Positions 1 through 9,974 of a stretch of DNA of 64,000 nt are shown one piece after another. The notes below the pieces were generated by a model. It searched no databases, was not told where the DNA came from, and worked only from the letters and a program-made list of their open reading frames with translations. Position 1 is the first letter of the stretch, and every line of letters starts with the position of its first letter. The translations under genes and the position numbers were made by a program. Origin of the DNA: CAZJAH01 sp964544155 (GTDB taxonomy: Bacteria > Bacteroidota > Ignavibacteria > Kapaibacteriales > UBA2268); the NCBI GenBank assembly GCA_964544155.1, contig CAZJAH010000004.1:62001-126000 (forward strand), given 5' to 3'.

Positions 1-3000
1 CGCGAAATTCGAGCAAAGTAGGGTTATAGACTATATTAAAATCGATTTCTTTTATTTCGGCTTCAGAGAGGTCAGATACGGAATTTAGCTGTAAACCGCT
101 TGTATAGGTATTATTTACGGAGGGATTATTTGCGTTTGCAAGTGCTATATCAGCAATTTGCACTGTGGATAATCCGGAAATATTAATTTTATCATAATAG
201 TCTTCACCCGCAGAGTTTGTCAGTACCAGATTTGTATTGCTAAGCCCGGGATCACCCGCTCTATAAATAATATCGATCATTTTCGTTTCATTAGGCCCGA
301 TAGCAAAGCCGTTAAGAGCAATCACAGGGTCAGCAAAAGAAAATTCCTGATTAGGAGGATCAAACTTAACTCCGGAAAAGTTGACTTCTTTGGAACCGTT
401 ATTTTTAATTACGCACGCTGCATAAGCTTTCTCCTTGGGACATGCCTGGAGTGAAACACCCTGAAAAGCCAGTTTTTCTTTAATTCCTGTACCCTGAATT
501 TCAATTTCTATATGATTATCGGCATCAGTAAGGGGATGTAGGGCTTCATTAAGCCGGCCGGTCTTCTTCGCGTTGAAAGCTGCTTGAATCAATGCTTCCT
601 CGCCAGGCATAATAATAAGCGGGGGTGAATCATTTTCAAAATCAATTTTAAAGGATTTACCATCGAAATCATTCCAGTTAAATGATATTGATCCGTTGCT
701 TTCAAATCCGTTAAAAACCAGTTCACCGGCATATTCCCATTCATCAGTGCCCTGATTAGTAATTTTAATGGTTTTGTAAATAATATCATCGGGATCGCCT
801 ACGAGGGTTTCTCCGAAATTAACTATTTCGGCTCTTGCTCGTGGCACAGTACCAAAACCTTTTAATTCGCTCTTGGTTTTGCTGGCAAAATTATCTTTAT
901 ATCTGAAGATCAGTTCGTGATAATCCAAATCCCGTGGTTGAAACGATATGGGCACAAAAAGGCTGTCACCGGGCTTTAAAATTATATCATCAAAAGCAGT
1001 CCTGTCGAATAGAAACGCTCCGCCCTTATTGTCCGATAATATCTCTATGCCATTAATCTTAACTGTATCGCTGCCGCTATTAAATAATTTGAGCGCCTGA
1101 TGAATGTTATCCATTTTGTAAGGCCCGGCAGGGAAATTCTCGCGCCATATTTTTTTTCTGCCCCAATCCCAGCTTGTTGCTACAAGCCCAGGAGCTACGC
1201 CGTTACCGGTGAGTTTCATAATAGGATCTGAAAACCGGCCTGCATCAGTGACGAATTCCAGCGAATCGATGATCGTGCTTTCGGATCCGGGTTTAAATAT
1301 GACTTCTATAGGATGTTTTTCACCGGGCTTCAGTCTTAATGGGTATGCTTCGGTGAAGCTTACCGGCAATACTTCAAAATGATCTGTGAAGGGGCCCATA
1401 AATTCATACACATAGAGATCAGCTGTTCCTTTATTATGTATATAGGCCGTTTTTCTTTCGTGCTTGTTGACCGTAACATCATTATATTTCAGATCATCGG
1501 CAATTATTTCAGGGCTTCCTACCCTTATATTAATTTCTTCGGCGAAATAAAAAACACATGAATCGCCAATGCCAAGTGAATCTGATAAAACGCTGTCCCT
1601 GATGGCCGCGAACTTAAGCCTGAATTTGAACTCCCCGCCCGGTTCAATTGTTACGGGATAATCTATTGACTTATCATCTATTCTAAGGCCTAAAGCTTTT
1701 TCTTTTAGTTTTAGCTGTGTAAGTACATAATTGCTATTGCCGTAATTGATTAAAGTTATTACTTTTTCAATCAGATCCCCTTTTTTTAATGATCCGAAAT
1801 TAATTGGGGCGGGTTCAACGGCAATTTTCGAGGCGTAATAAACAATAGAGATTGTTGTATCATTACCGGCCTTATCATAAAAGCGGATAAGAGCCCGGGC
1901 ATCTTTTTTGTAATCCTTTACAGTAAGGCTCCAATTGACAGACTTTGTTTCGGAGCCAATAACAGGGTCATTACTGAAATGATAGTTTTCACTGCTATCA
2001 GCAAAAAATACTGGCAGAGAAAGATTTGAAGAACCGTCATCAGGCATATCAGTTACCGTTCCGTTAACGTTTCCTTTACAATCCATTTCCCATATAGGCA
2101 AGGGAGCAATACTGTCAGCAGATGAGTTGTTTTTTAAAATTTCATAACTGTTGAAGAAATAACCGTTTTTGTGAAAATAGCCATAGGAGGAAGAAATAAA
2201 TCCAAATGATGACCTTATGCGAAACGCGCCGCTGTATGGAATTTTCAATAAATAACGCGTATAGCTTCCCGAGCCGCTGCCAAGGTCAATGGTGCTTATA
2301 TCTTCTATCCAGAAAGAATTAGCAAGGCTGAACCAATTCCATTTCCCGTTGTTATATCTCGCTATCTCCAGGGTGGTATCTTTCAAGCCATCCGGATTAT
2401 TTTTTGAGAATACTGAAAGATAATGGTATTGTAATCCTATAGCTCCCTCAAGATCAGGGCGAAGAAAAATCGCGTCATTTTGGAGGCCACTCAGGGGTTT
2501 TAAATTAGACATTCCCGCACCACCAGCCTGTTCGGGATTAAAAGAAGACAAGGCTCCGGTATTATAAACTACAACGTTGATCGGGGTTTCCGAACTAATA
2601 TGCAAATGGTTTAAATCCGAATACGAGCTTAAATCCGGTTCTATGTAACCATAGTCCTTTATTCCGCCTGAATAATGAATGGTATCTGTCAACTCTCCGT
2701 TAATACTGATAGGAGAGTTCCCGGCGGAAGAATAAATGCGTATGGCGGGGAAGTGGCCTTTTTCTTTGAATTTATCCAGGAGGAATTCTTTACCCCAAGT
2801 CTCAAGAGGCCTTTCCATTTCTATAAGGTAATTCAGCCAGAGAGTACCTACAGGCACTTCTGCCGCCTGATTTGCGCTTATTACAGAAACAGGCTTATCG
2901 GCTTCTACAATACTGCCGCTTAGGTCAGATCCATCTCCCGTAGATGATATCAGCCAGACATCTCCTTTATCCAGAGTCCTGATCATGGTATCCGAAGGCT

Positions 3001-3607
3001 TCAGACTGCCTGACCTGCTGTTTTTAGTACCGCCCATAGTAAAGTTAACTCTGGTATTATTGCTTACGCCGACTATCGCGGCCATTGATTTAAGGCTTTT
3101 GTATTCATCATAATTTTCAGATACATCCGGATATGAACTGATAATATACTTTTTACCCAGGGAATGAACAGGCAGGGCAAGAAAGCCTTCAGCGGTTTCA
3201 CTGAAATATGAAATTGCATAAACAGAAACAGGCATTCCTGAAGTTATATAAATACCTGCACCTTTGAATACTCTATGAGGATCATCAAGAGTATCACCGG
3301 TATTGATGACAGGCTGAGCGAAATGCGCAGGTATGACGAGTGTTTCAGGTTTACCGGGATTTATTTCAAGTATGTAATCGTAACCTTTGGCAGGTACGCG
3401 TACTCTGGCTTCAGTACTGTACACTGATGATATATACAAAGTAATGTTTTCATTGTCGGATTCTTTTAGCTGACTCAGATTTGGGGGGAAACTAATCCAA
3501 AACTCATTGCCCATCGCAGACAGGCCATGATCCAACCCTTCTCCATAAGCTGTTACAGAGAATAAAGCATATAAGAAAAAAATCGAAGCATATAGTTTTT
3601 TAAACAT
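1..3607 (-). CDS. Giant exported surface protein, IgGFc-binding-like N-terminus and HYDIN-like repeats (partial, C-terminus off left edge)
   Basis: An open reading frame with no stop runs from an ATG at 3607 leftward off the window, about 1202 codons. The N-terminus (MFKKLYASIFFLY...) is a signal peptide of about 22 residues. Residues ~25-230 resemble the IgGFc-binding N-terminal domain (a 'LPVHSLGKKYIISSYP' block and short beta-strand repeats). From ~590 there are several Ig-like choice-of-anchor-D/ASPM-SPD2-Hydin repeats (near 592, 700, 806, 923 and 1046), each opening with a 'pinFGslkkGd'-type strand. The last ~45 visible residues look cohesin-like ('FNIVYNPTLLEF'). In this lineage such proteins usually end in a T9SS sorting domain, which would lie left of the window. 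Role is inferred as cell-surface adhesion or binding. I read the frame at several points across its length and found it continuous. It is divergent from the GH51 gene. Confidence 0.8.
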   Translation of the reverse strand, partial: MFKKLYASIFFLYALFSVTAYGEGLDHGLSAMGNEFWISFPPNLSQLKESDNENITLYISSVYSTEARVRVPAKGYDYILEINPGKPETLVIPAHFAQPVINTGDTLDDPHRVFKGAGIYITSGMPVSVYAISYFSETAEGFLALPVHSLGKKYIISSYPDVSENYDEYKSLKSMAAIVGVSNNTRVNFTMGGTKNSRSGSLKPSDTMIRTLDKGDVWLISSTGDGSDLSGSIVEADKPVSVISANQAAEVPVGTLWLNYLIEMERPLETWGKEFLLDKFKEKGHFPAIRIYSSAGNSPISINGELTDTIHYSGGIKDYGYIEPDLSSYSDLNHLHISSETPINVVVYNTGALSSFNPEQAGGAGMSNLKPLSGLQNDAIFLRPDLEGAIGLQYHYLSVFSKNNPDGLKDTTLEIARYNNGKWNWFSLANSFWIEDISTIDLGSGSGSYTRYLLKIPYSGAFRIRSSFGFISSSYGYFHKNGYFFNSYEILKNNSSADSIAPLPIWEMDCKGNVNGTVTDMPDDGSSNLSLPVFFADSSENYHFSNDPVIGSETKSVNWSLTVKDYKKDARALIRFYDKAGNDTTISIVYYASKIAVEPAPINFGSLKKGDLIEKVITLINYGNSNYVLTQLKLKEKALGLRIDDKSIDYPVTIEPGGEFKFRLKFAAIRDSVLSDSLGIGDSCVFYFAEEINIRVGSPEIIADDLKYNDVTVNKHERKTAYIHNKGTADLYVYEFMGPFTDHFEVLPVSFTEAYPLRLKPGEKHPIEVIFKPGSESTIIDSLEFVTDAGRFSDPIMKLTGNGVAPGLVATSWDWGRKKIWRENFPAGPYKMDNIHQALKLFNSGSDTVKINGIEILSDNKGGAFLFDRTAFDDIILKPGDSLFVPISFQPRDLDYHELIFRYKDNFASKTKSELKGFGTVPRARAEIVNFGETLVGDPDDIIYKTIKITNQGTDEWEYAGELVFNGFESNGSISFNWNDFDGKSFKIDFENDSPPLIIMPGEEALIQAAFNAKKTGRLNEALHPLTDADNHIEIEIQGTGIKEKLAFQGVSLQACPKEKAYAACVIKNNGSKEVNFSGVKFDPPNQEFSFADPVIALNGFAIGPNETKMIDIIYRAGDPGLSNTNLVLTNSAGEDYYDKINISGLSTVQIADIALANANNPSVNNTYTSGLQLNSVSDLSEAEIKEIDFNIVYNPTLLEFR

Positions 3608-3745
3608 AAAAAATCATAGTTAATTAGACTGTTCATAAGATAAACACATGAAACAGAATTTTGTTTCGGGAAAATATAAAAATATTTTAGTTTAAAAATA
3701 ATGTTTAAACTGAGGATAATTATATATTGCAATTACAAATATTTT

Positions 3746-3750
3746 AAAGG
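3746..3750 (+). promoter_or_regulatory. Ribosome binding site that fixes the GH51 start
   Basis: AAAGG lies 7 bases before the ATG at 3758. This favours the start MKKAALF..., which gives a normal signal peptide, over the upstream in-frame ATG at 3701, which would add 19 residues ahead of it. Confidence 0.5.
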
Positions 3751-3757
3751 AAAAAAA

Positions 3758-5998
3758 ATGAAAAAAGCAGCACTATTTTTAATATTTCTTTTTGCAATTT
3801 GCACCTATCCCGGTGAAAGCAAACAATCAGCAAGTGTTTTTATCGCGCTTGATTCCCAAAAGAATAAAATTAACCCCAATATCTATGGCGCATTCATGGA
3901 AATGCTCCGGGATTTTGTTAACGGGCCATTAGGTATTTGGTCACAAGATTTGTACGATAGAGGATTTGATGTAACTGACAATTTTGAAACACCAACTTAT
4001 TGGTATAAATATAACCCGGACGAAATTGATAGTGCTGACTGGCAAATGATTGACGGCGGGTTTAACCAAAACGGCTTATTATTCCAAAAGATTGAAAATC
4101 ATACTGACAAAGGTTTGTGCGGGATATCGCAACTCGCTTATGTTAATGATAATATTCAATCAGATTTTTATGTTTGGGCAAAAGGCTCTGATGATATCGA
4201 ACTGAAATTGAGAATTGAAGATTCGCAAACGGGCAACATTTTAGAAGATATCAGCCTCGGTAATGTATCAGAGCAATGGTCTAAATACCATTCAACTATT
4301 CCGGGATACAAGAATATTCATAAATATTTACTAACGATATATTTCGAGGGTAAAGGCTCATTGGAATTAGATGAAGCCTCCCTTATGCCTGCAAATAATA
4401 TTGACGGTGTGAGAAAGGAATATTATGATCTGTTCAGGATGTGGAAGCCGAATATAATGAGGTACCCGGGCGGTGGTTTCGCGGATAATCCCGATAATAA
4501 TTGGGAGGGCGGAATTGGTGATATTGATCAGAGAAAAGCGCCAATTCACCATGGAGCGGGATTTAATATCCAGAGGCTGGATTTCGGAACAGACGAGTTT
4601 ATTAAATTCTGTCGAAATCTTGAAATGGAACCGCATTTAGTTGTTAACCTTGGGATTAATGATCCCCAGGCGGCTGCTAATTGGGTGGAATACTGCAATG
4701 GCGACACCAATACTACTTACGGAAAGATAAGGGCACTCAACGGCAATCCCGAGCCATATGAAGTACGGTACTGGGAAATCGGCAATGAGCAGTGGGGGGA
4801 TGAATATGAAATGACCCAGAAATATCTGCAATACTATGACGCAATGAAAGCCAAAGACCCATCGATTGAATTAATGATCGACGGGAATATATGGGGCAAA
4901 CCCGATAACTTTGAGATATTAATGAGAGAAGTCGGTGAAAAATGCCAGTATTACGGATGGCATTGGTTAGCAGCAGGAGTGCCAAAGGAACCTGCTGACA
5001 ATAGCCAAATTTACAAAGCGATGCTTGGTGCTTCTCAATATATTGAAAAAGATATATTAAGGATTGAATCAAAAATCAAATCAAGTGAATACTCTGAAAT
5101 AGAACAAGCCATTACTGAATGGTGGATACAATATACAGATAACACATTTTGGCTTGATTCAGCAGCCCGGGGGGCTTCTCTCGAATCCGGCCTCGCCAAC
5201 GCGGCGTATTTACAAACCATCATGAAATATTCTGAATATATTCCATTGGCCGAAAGAACAATTGGCTTATGCTGCATAAGAAATGATACAATCAAAGGAA
5301 GCGGCGAAAAGAAAATATATGCTACTCCTTCTATGTTGACTCAAGCTATGCTTAGTAACCATTCAGGAACTATGTTATTGGAATCAACTGTTGAGTGTGA
5401 TAGTTATAAAACAGAACATATCAATGGCCTGCCTTACCTGACAGAAAAAATACCATATTTAAATGTTGTTGCTACACGGTCTGCCGATTCTGTATTTATT
5501 TCGGTACTTAATCGGTCATTAAATGATTCCATCAATACCGCTTTTACTTATGATAATAACATACAACCTTCAAAATATAAAGTATACCAAATGTATTCAT
5601 CTTCATTCCTGGATTTGAATGAAAAACAAAATACTCGAAAGATTGGTATTAAATCATGGGAAGTTCCATTTAATAAGGAATATGTCTTTCCTCCTCACTC
5701 ACTCACAATACTCGGATTTGAAATTCATACTTCAGCCAGGGTAGAAAATGACAGCATTAGAATATTTCCAAATCCCGCGGGATCATTTGCAATTCTTACT
5801 ATTCCTGAAAAAATAAGCAAAAAGGAAAATGCCACTATTAGAATATATAACATTACTGGACAACTAATGACTGAAAATAACATTATTTCAAAAGGAAATA
5901 TTACAATAGACTTGTCAAGCTTTCCTACAGGAGTATATAATGTTATAATTGTTGCTTATGATGAGATTTTCACAAGAAAAATAATTCACAAAAATTGA
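3758..5998 (+). CDS. GH51-like alpha-L-arabinofuranosidase with T9SS type A sorting domain
   Basis: A secreted glycoside hydrolase of 746 residues, expected to release terminal arabinofuranosyl groups from plant-type polysaccharides. It has a signal peptide (~1-22), a carbohydrate-binding-like beta-sandwich region (~60-210) and a TIM-barrel catalytic part. Clan GH-A/GH51 landmarks are RYPGG at ~235, the acid/base Glu in 'EIGNEQWG' at ~344 and the presumed nucleophile Glu in 'ITEWW' at ~454. The last ~80 residues ('IRIFPNPAGS...GVYNVIIV...KIIHKN') are a T9SS type A sorting domain, so the enzyme should be exported by SprA and anchored or released at the surface. The start at 3758 is chosen over an ATG at 3701 because of the Shine-Dalgarno and signal peptide. 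Exact substrate is inferred from the family. Confidence 0.85.
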   Translation: MKKAALFLIFLFAICTYPGESKQSASVFIALDSQKNKINPNIYGAFMEMLRDFVNGPLGIWSQDLYDRGFDVTDNFETPTYWYKYNPDEIDSADWQMIDGGFNQNGLLFQKIENHTDKGLCGISQLAYVNDNIQSDFYVWAKGSDDIELKLRIEDSQTGNILEDISLGNVSEQWSKYHSTIPGYKNIHKYLLTIYFEGKGSLELDEASLMPANNIDGVRKEYYDLFRMWKPNIMRYPGGGFADNPDNNWEGGIGDIDQRKAPIHHGAGFNIQRLDFGTDEFIKFCRNLEMEPHLVVNLGINDPQAAANWVEYCNGDTNTTYGKIRALNGNPEPYEVRYWEIGNEQWGDEYEMTQKYLQYYDAMKAKDPSIELMIDGNIWGKPDNFEILMREVGEKCQYYGWHWLAAGVPKEPADNSQIYKAMLGASQYIEKDILRIESKIKSSEYSEIEQAITEWWIQYTDNTFWLDSAARGASLESGLANAAYLQTIMKYSEYIPLAERTIGLCCIRNDTIKGSGEKKIYATPSMLTQAMLSNHSGTMLLESTVECDSYKTEHINGLPYLTEKIPYLNVVATRSADSVFISVLNRSLNDSINTAFTYDNNIQPSKYKVYQMYSSSFLDLNEKQNTRKIGIKSWEVPFNKEYVFPPHSLTILGFEIHTSARVENDSIRIFPNPAGSFAILTIPEKISKKENATIRIYNITGQLMTENNIISKGNITIDLSSFPTGVYNVIIVAYDEIFTRKIIHKN

Positions 5999-6077
5999 TT
6001 TTCTATGGTAACAATTTGGAGTTTTATGTGTACTTGTTGTAAAGGAAAGGTAATTATACGCATAAACGGAGTAAATC

Positions 6078-7727
6078 GTGAAGCAAAAACTAATTATTGC
6101 AGTCTTAATGATATTATTTTTAAACTTTGACATTATAGCTGAAGAAAATGAAAAAGGGCGCTATGTTCCAAGAGAATGGAAGCTGCAGCAGATACTTGAA
6201 GCACAGGGTAAAACCAACAATCCCGGTGCTTCATTGCTAGAATCAGACGAAAACACGAAAATTAGCAAAAGCAATGAAGTAGAATCTGAAGTTCACGCGG
6301 CAATCAATCCGAATGATACAAATAATATCATTGTATCGCCGATCAGGCAGGGCGGCGCCGAAGGCCTCTACTGCCCGATATATTTTACGACTGATTTTGG
6401 CGCGAGCTGGCAGGAAAGCTCTTTTAAAGCTTTGCCCAAAGGAGAAGGGCAGGCTGCAGGCGGCGGCGATCCCATACTAGTATTTGATGATAACGGCAGA
6501 GCGCATCTATCCTGGATACATCTTTGGATGAACGGCCAAATATTTCAGGCGGATACAATCATTGCTTCTTTATATTACGCTTATTCAGATGACGGCGGTA
6601 CTTCGTGGAATGAAGACCCTGAGTATATTACGGAAACAAGATACCATATTGATATGCCTTTCGCTCCACAGTTCAGCCTCAAACAAATGTCAGATAAGCA
6701 GTGGATGTGCGCGGACAGGAGCGATGCCGAATCAAAAAACTATGTTTACACAACAGTAACCGAAATCGATATGAGCGGCAGCAGTGAAGATTACAATATC
6801 ATGCTGCACAGGCTTAAGCCCGGAGATACGGAATTTGAAAGCAATATTGTAAATGCTAATCAATATGACATGCTTCAGTTCAGTACATGCGCCGTTGATA
6901 ATAACGGAAGGCTGCATGTGATGTTCTACGGAAAAAAAGGAGGCAATGCTGTTTATTATACATATTCAGATGACGGCGGGGCTAATTTTATTCCTGAGAT
7001 AAAGATATCTGATTTTCATTCGACAATTCCGGTTGGTGAGCATGGCAATGCGCCGGATAGTATTAAAGGAATTACAAACCAGAGATTTTACCCGGCCCCA
7101 ATGCTTACCTGCGATAATTCCGGCGGGCCTAATGGCGGCAACCTATATGCTGTTTGGACTGCCGATGGAATTGATCAAAAAGAAAGCAACGGATACGATA
7201 TTTATCTTTCGAGGTCCACTGACCGTGGTGAGACCTGGCAGCAGCCAATAATAGTAAATGATGACCAAAAAGGTGTCCGCTCAAGCCAGTTTTATCCATC
7301 AATCACGGTTAACGGCAGAGGCGTTGTCATTATCAGTTGGTACGACAGGCGTATGGATGAGAGTGACCTTCTAACGGAATATTACATATCATATTCATTT
7401 GACGGCGGCGAAACGTTCCCTGTTCAGATGCCCGTAAGTTCCGCGGCTTCTGATTTCACCAGCATTGGCGCCAGGAATAACGGCTTTGGTATCGGCGAAT
7501 ATAATCAGTTATTAGCCACTGATTACTATGCAATACCGGTATGGGGTGACGGCAGGGACAATCAGGGTGATGTCAGCATTTACACAGCTTTTGTTCCGAT
7601 CTCTGAAGGTGTAAGCTCAGTAGATGAGATCAAGCCTGTAAATTCATCGGTCAGCATCAGAAGCATAAGCCCGCAGCCTGCAAATGGCCAAATCGAATTG
7701 CGATTATCCTTAACGGATCTGCAGTAG
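6078..7727 (+). CDS. Exported Asp-box (BNR/sialidase-like) beta-propeller protein, C-terminally truncated by frameshift
   Basis: A 549-codon frame starting at a GTG (6078) with GGAG six bases upstream; the N-terminus is a signal peptide. Repeated Asp-box motifs (S/T-x-D-x-G-x-x-W/F) are visible: TDFGASW, SDDGGTSW, SDDGGANF, STDRGETW, SFDGGETF. They indicate a six-bladed sialidase-like propeller. Catalytic sialidase residues could not be assigned, so enzymatic activity is uncertain. The frame enters a T9SS sorting domain ('SISPQPANGQIEL') and then hits TAG at 7725. The rest of that domain is intact in the -1 frame up to 7903 (separate entry). The product as read would lack most of its export signal. 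It follows the GH51 gene by ~80 bases and may share a transcript. Confidence 0.75.
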   Translation: MKQKLIIAVLMILFLNFDIIAEENEKGRYVPREWKLQQILEAQGKTNNPGASLLESDENTKISKSNEVESEVHAAINPNDTNNIIVSPIRQGGAEGLYCPIYFTTDFGASWQESSFKALPKGEGQAAGGGDPILVFDDNGRAHLSWIHLWMNGQIFQADTIIASLYYAYSDDGGTSWNEDPEYITETRYHIDMPFAPQFSLKQMSDKQWMCADRSDAESKNYVYTTVTEIDMSGSSEDYNIMLHRLKPGDTEFESNIVNANQYDMLQFSTCAVDNNGRLHVMFYGKKGGNAVYYTYSDDGGANFIPEIKISDFHSTIPVGEHGNAPDSIKGITNQRFYPAPMLTCDNSGGPNGGNLYAVWTADGIDQKESNGYDIYLSRSTDRGETWQQPIIVNDDQKGVRSSQFYPSITVNGRGVVIISWYDRRMDESDLLTEYYISYSFDGGETFPVQMPVSSAASDFTSIGARNNGFGIGEYNQLLATDYYAIPVWGDGRDNQGDVSIYTAFVPISEGVSSVDEIKPVNSSVSIRSISPQPANGQIELRLSLTDLQ

Positions 7728-7903
7728 ATGTGTCCTTTTATAACATCAACGGCGGAAAGCTGCCTTATGGCCAAAATTGGAATCTCGGCGCGGGAGAGCA
7801 TAATATGTCTATTAATACTTCAATGCTGAAGGCAGGCAGTTATTACCTGAAAGTCATGACAAGCTCAGGTTACGCTCTGAAAAAGTTTATTATCACACGG
7901 TAA
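7712..7903 (+). pseudogene. Out-of-frame remainder of the T9SS sorting domain of the preceding gene
   Basis: In the -1 frame relative to the 6078 gene, this stretch reads NGSAVDVSFYNINGGKLPYG and continues to ...GSYYLKVMTSSGYALKKFIITR, then TAA at 7901-7903. That is a textbook type A sorting-domain ending (NINGG.l, aGsYylkv, kkfiitr). One base lost or gained between about 7690 and 7711 explains it. I see no homopolymer or slippery heptamer there, so it is a genuine indel or a sequencing/assembly error rather than obvious programmed frameshifting. Confidence 0.75.
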
Positions 7904-7927
7904 AAGGAAGGGGTTTTTATTATACCA

Positions 7928-7960
7928 AAAGCGGTTCTTTCTCAAGGGCCGCTTTTTTTT
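7928..7960 (+). terminator. Rho-independent terminator after the Asp-box gene
   Basis: Stem AAAGCGG (7928-7934) pairs with CCGCTTT (7949-7955), followed by an unbroken T-run to 7960. It sits 25 bases after the TAA at 7903, supporting 7903 as the ancestral gene end. Confidence 0.8.
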
Positions 7961-8053
7961 ATCAATATTTCCTTATTTTCGTTTAACTAAACAGAGTTCT
8001 TTATACGTCACGAAATTAAATTTTAGTTTTTTATAATAATCCTTTAAAAGCTG

Positions 8054-9904
8054 ATGAAAAAAAACATACAGTATTTGTTGTTTGCGGTACTTATATCCAT
8101 GCCTTTAAAGGCGCAAAATACCGAAACCGAATTAAATGTAGATGCCGATGTGGTATCTAATTTAAAAACCCATGTTAAATATCTTGCTTCTGATGATTTG
8201 GCGGGCAGATTCCCCGGGACTAAAGGTGATACGCTGGCAATGCGATACATAAAGTCGCAATTCCAGGGCTACGGAGTCAAGCCGGTCAACGGTAATTACA
8301 TTCAGGAATTTGAAGTAACAACGGGCGTTGAACTGGGCGGAATCAATAAATTCCGATTCGACGTGCTCTTCGAAAGGCCCGGAGTGCCCAGGGATATGTG
8401 GCGCACTGTAAACAAATCCTGGGATGTGGAGAAAGATTATATGCCGCTATCCTTTAGTGAAAGCGGCCAAATCACCGGAAATCTGATATTCGCGGGATAT
8501 GGCATCAGCTCCAAAGAGCAAAATTATGATGATTACGCTGATATTGATGCTGAAGACCAAATAGTAGTAGTATTAACCGGAATCCCGGGCAAAAAAAAGG
8601 ATGATGATAAGTTCCAAGGTTACGGCAGCCTGAGATATAAAGCCACCAACGCGAAAAATAAAGGCGCAAAGGCCATTATATTCCTTAATACTCAGGGAGA
8701 CAGCGCTAATGTGCTCGAAGAACTCTCTTACAACTCAATAGGACAGAATTCGGGGATAATAGCCGTACAGGCGAAAAGAACTTCAATAGAGCCATTATTC
8801 CCAAAAGGCAAAGAACTCATCAAAATTGAAAATAAAATCAATGAAAACATGCAGCCCATGTCATTTATTATGGATGACATTACTGGGCATTTGAATGTCA
8901 ATTTAAGGAAGAAAAAGCAGTTTACTTTCAATGTCATGGGATATATAAAAGGTACCGATCCCGCGCTCAATGACGAATACATAGTTATCGGCGCGCATTA
9001 TGACCATCTGGGCTACGGAGGCCCGAGCTCCATGTACCGTGGCAATGAGCCAATGATACACAACGGCGCGGATGATAATGCTTCAGGCGTGGCAGGTGTT
9101 CTGGAGCTGGCAAGGCGATTCTCAGAAAATCCGCCAAAACGTTCTGTTCTTTTTCTGGGATTCAGCGCTGAAGAAATGGGACTTATCGGATCGGCATTTT
9201 TTGTGAATCATTCTCCAATACCCCTTGATAAATACGCTGCCATGATCAACCTCGATATGATCGGTATGATGGAAAATGATAAGATAAACATTTTCGGCCT
9301 GGGATCATCGGAAGCTTTCGAACCTGTCGCTGACCGCATTGCAAAAGAACACGGGCTTATTACCGTCAAAGCTGATGAAGCATTCGGCCCGAGTGATCAC
9401 TCATCATTTTATAAAGAAAAAGTACCAGTTATGATGTTTTTCACCGGTGTACACGAATTTTACCACAGACCCGCCGATGACTGGGACATTCTTAACTACG
9501 AAGGCCTGGCTAAAGTTATCGCCTATGTGGAAGATGTTACAAGAGAAATTGCAGATATGAGCGAAGCCCCTGTTTACACACAGGTTGAAGTACCTACAGG
9601 CGAAAGAAGCGGACGCAGTCACGGATACGGAAATGTATGGTTTGGTATCATTCCGGATTTCGAAGAGAATGACCTCGGTGCCAGGATTTCCGGTACCAGC
9701 GCCGGAAGCCCCGCAAGGATAGCTGGTATGCAAAAAGATGACATTATAGTCGATATCAACGGCAAGAAAATCGAGAACCTCTACGACTTTATGTATATGC
9801 TTAAAGAGCATAAAGCCGGTGATGTTCTTCAGGTTACTGTACTCAGGGGGCCGGATAATTCGCAGAAAAAGGTACTTGAAGTAACTCTCGCGGAAAAGAA
9901 GTAA
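8054..9904 (+). CDS. Exported M28 family zinc peptidase with PA and PDZ domains
   Basis: A 616-residue exported aminopeptidase. Residues 1-20 are a signal peptide ending in 'LKAQ'. A protease-associated (PA) domain is inserted around 130-290. The M28 metal-binding core follows: H315 in 'GAHYDHLG', D340 in 'GADDNASG', the catalytic Glu pair at 373-374 in 'SAEEMGL', D401 in 'NLDMIGM' and the final His in 'HEFYH' (467/471). Residues ~525-612 form a PDZ domain ('GSPARIAGMQKDDIIVDING'). PDZ-fused M28 peptidases are thought to hydrolyse peptides in the periplasm or outside the cell. There is no sorting domain, so periplasmic location is inferred. It sits between two terminators and is probably transcribed alone. 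Confidence 0.9.
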   Translation: MKKNIQYLLFAVLISMPLKAQNTETELNVDADVVSNLKTHVKYLASDDLAGRFPGTKGDTLAMRYIKSQFQGYGVKPVNGNYIQEFEVTTGVELGGINKFRFDVLFERPGVPRDMWRTVNKSWDVEKDYMPLSFSESGQITGNLIFAGYGISSKEQNYDDYADIDAEDQIVVVLTGIPGKKKDDDKFQGYGSLRYKATNAKNKGAKAIIFLNTQGDSANVLEELSYNSIGQNSGIIAVQAKRTSIEPLFPKGKELIKIENKINENMQPMSFIMDDITGHLNVNLRKKKQFTFNVMGYIKGTDPALNDEYIVIGAHYDHLGYGGPSSMYRGNEPMIHNGADDNASGVAGVLELARRFSENPPKRSVLFLGFSAEEMGLIGSAFFVNHSPIPLDKYAAMINLDMIGMMENDKINIFGLGSSEAFEPVADRIAKEHGLITVKADEAFGPSDHSSFYKEKVPVMMFFTGVHEFYHRPADDWDILNYEGLAKVIAYVEDVTREIADMSEAPVYTQVEVPTGERSGRSHGYGNVWFGIIPDFEENDLGARISGTSAGSPARIAGMQKDDIIVDINGKKIENLYDFMYMLKEHKAGDVLQVTVLRGPDNSQKKVLEVTLAEKK

Positions 9905-9926
9905 TATACTTTAAATAAAATTAATT

Positions 9927-9959
9927 AAGCCGCTTTTATTTATTAATGGCGGCTTTTTG
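9927..9959 (+). terminator. Rho-independent terminator after the M28 peptidase gene
   Basis: AAGCCGC (9927-9933) pairs with GCGGCTT (9949-9955), followed by a T-run. The next gene's ATG at 9975 is only ~16 bases on, so that gene must be transcribed from within this short interval or by read-through. Confidence 0.75.
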
Positions 9960-9974
9960 TTATTTTTGTCGATC

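Noticed and set aside
589..789. 66-codon minus-strand ORF inside the left-edge gene
   Set aside because: It lies in another frame of the long surface-protein gene, and its residues look like a shadow translation.
2675..2923. 82-codon plus-strand ORF
   Set aside because: Opposite-strand shadow of the left-edge gene; no ribosome site.
9961..9968. TATTTTTG as a Bacteroidota -7 element for the hydrolase gene
   Set aside because: Only seven bases from the ATG and embedded in a terminator T-run; there is no partner element at correct spacing.
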